Notes under the pieces: generated by a model
What the model saw: the letters and a program-made list of their open reading frames with translations, nothing else
What the model was told of the DNA's origin: nothing
Database searches by the model: none
NCBI GenBank assembly: GCA_021154945.1
Contig: JAJNQF010000349.1
Coordinates: 1-5,734 of the forward strand
DNA from: Sphingomonas sp.
GTDB lineage: Bacteria; Pseudomonadota; Alphaproteobacteria; Sphingomonadales; Sphingomonadaceae
Reading direction: 5' to 3'
DNA: 5,734 nt
Shown: in pieces, positions 5,120 to 5,734 of the stretch
How positions within the stretch are numbered: position 1 is the stretch's first letter
Layout: every line of letters starts with the position of its first letter
Translations under genes and position numbers: made by a program

Positions 5120-5734
5120 ATGGCACGGATCGCATTTATCGGGCTCGGCAACATGGGCGGCGGGATGGCGGCGAACCTCGCCAAGAAGGGCCACGACGTT
5201 CGTGCGTTCGACTTGAGCGCGGACGCGCTGGACAAGGCGAAGACCGCTGGCTGCCTCCCCGTCGCATCCGCTGCCGAGGCTGCGGACGGCGCCGAGGCGA
5301 TCGTGACGATGCTGCCGGCGGGCAAGCATGTCGCCGAGGTCTATGATGCGCTGTTCGGCGTCGGCCCGGCGTCCGCGATCCTGATCGACTGTTCGACGAT
5401 CGACGTCGCCACCGCGAAGCAGGTCGCCGACGCCGCGCAGGCCAAGGGGCTTGCGGCGGTCGACGCGCCTGTCTCCGGCGGGATCGGTGCTGCCAATGCG
5501 GGCACGCTCACCTTCATGGTCGGCGGTTCGGCGGCGGCGTTCGAGCGCGCCGAGCCGATTCTCGCGGCGATGGGCAAGGCAGTGATCCACGCCGGCGCGA
5601 ACGGCGCGGGGCAGGCGGCGAAAATCTGCAACAACATGATCCTCGGCGCGACGATGATCGCGACCTGCGAGGCTTTCGTGCTCGCGGACAAGCTGGGGCT
5701 CGACCCGCAGGCCTTTTACGATATCGCGAGCGTG
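5120..5734 (+). CDS. mmsB: 3-hydroxyisobutyrate dehydrogenase, 3' partial
   Basis: Oxidises 3-hydroxyisobutyrate to methylmalonate semialdehyde, the substrate of MmsA at the other end of the row. The ATG follows AGGAG (5108-5112) by seven bases. The frame stays open to the last base, giving 205 of about 295 expected residues; the C-terminal helical domain is cut off by the window end. The N-terminal Rossmann motif is IGLGNMGGGMAANL (7-20). Asp31 ends the second beta strand (VRAFDLS), which suggests NAD+ rather than NADP+. The substrate-binding segment is DAPVSGGIGAANAGTLTFMVGG at 115-136. The catalytic lysine is probably Lys168 in GAGQAAKICNNM, with nearby Asn172. Other beta-hydroxyacid dehydrogenases (tartronate semialdehyde reductase, GLYR type) share these motifs, but the surrounding valine genes favour MmsB. 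Confidence 0.95.
   Translation, partial: MARIAFIGLGNMGGGMAANLAKKGHDVRAFDLSADALDKAKTAGCLPVASAAEAADGAEAIVTMLPAGKHVAEVYDALFGVGPASAILIDCSTIDVATAKQVADAAQAKGLAAVDAPVSGGIGAANAGTLTFMVGGSAAAFERAEPILAAMGKAVIHAGANGAGQAAKICNNMILGATMIATCEAFVLADKLGLDPQAFYDIASV

Overview
The window is a GC-rich stretch of bacterial chromosome that looks like an alphaproteobacterium of the Sphingomonas group. This rests on protein style, strong G/C preference at third codon positions, and GC-rich palindromic intergenic repeats; it is inference, because no rRNA or other taxonomic marker is present.

Five metabolic genes lie on the + strand in one row and make up the distal valine degradation pathway: mmsA (1-1305, 5' end outside the window), an isobutyryl-CoA dehydrogenase (1826-2983), a 3-hydroxyisobutyryl-CoA hydrolase (3096-4136, GTG start), an enoyl-CoA hydratase (4214-4987) and mmsB (5120 to the window end, 3' end missing). 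Together they cover every step from isobutyryl-CoA to propionyl-CoA: dehydrogenation to methacrylyl-CoA, hydration, thioester hydrolysis, oxidation to methylmalonate semialdehyde, and CoA-dependent oxidative decarboxylation. No internal promoter is convincing, so one transcript starting upstream of the window is the simplest model.

The unusual content lies between the genes. Each of the four junctions holds a palindromic element ending shortly before the next gene's ribosome binding site. Three of the junctions (1327-1411 plus 1728-1812, 4151-4196, 4996-5098) carry elements built from several hairpins. A fourth (3010-3072) is one long imperfect hairpin with an A5T5 centre. The mmsA-dehydrogenase gap (1306-1825, 520 bases) is the largest. 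It holds a small GIY-YIG nuclease gene on the - strand, bracketed by two same-orientation copies of an 85-base repeat. That gene is broken by a frameshift near its 3' end, and its restored reading frame ends inside the repeat. This repeat / GIY-YIG / repeat unit is the best candidate for an uncharacterised mobile or repeat-maintenance system in the window.
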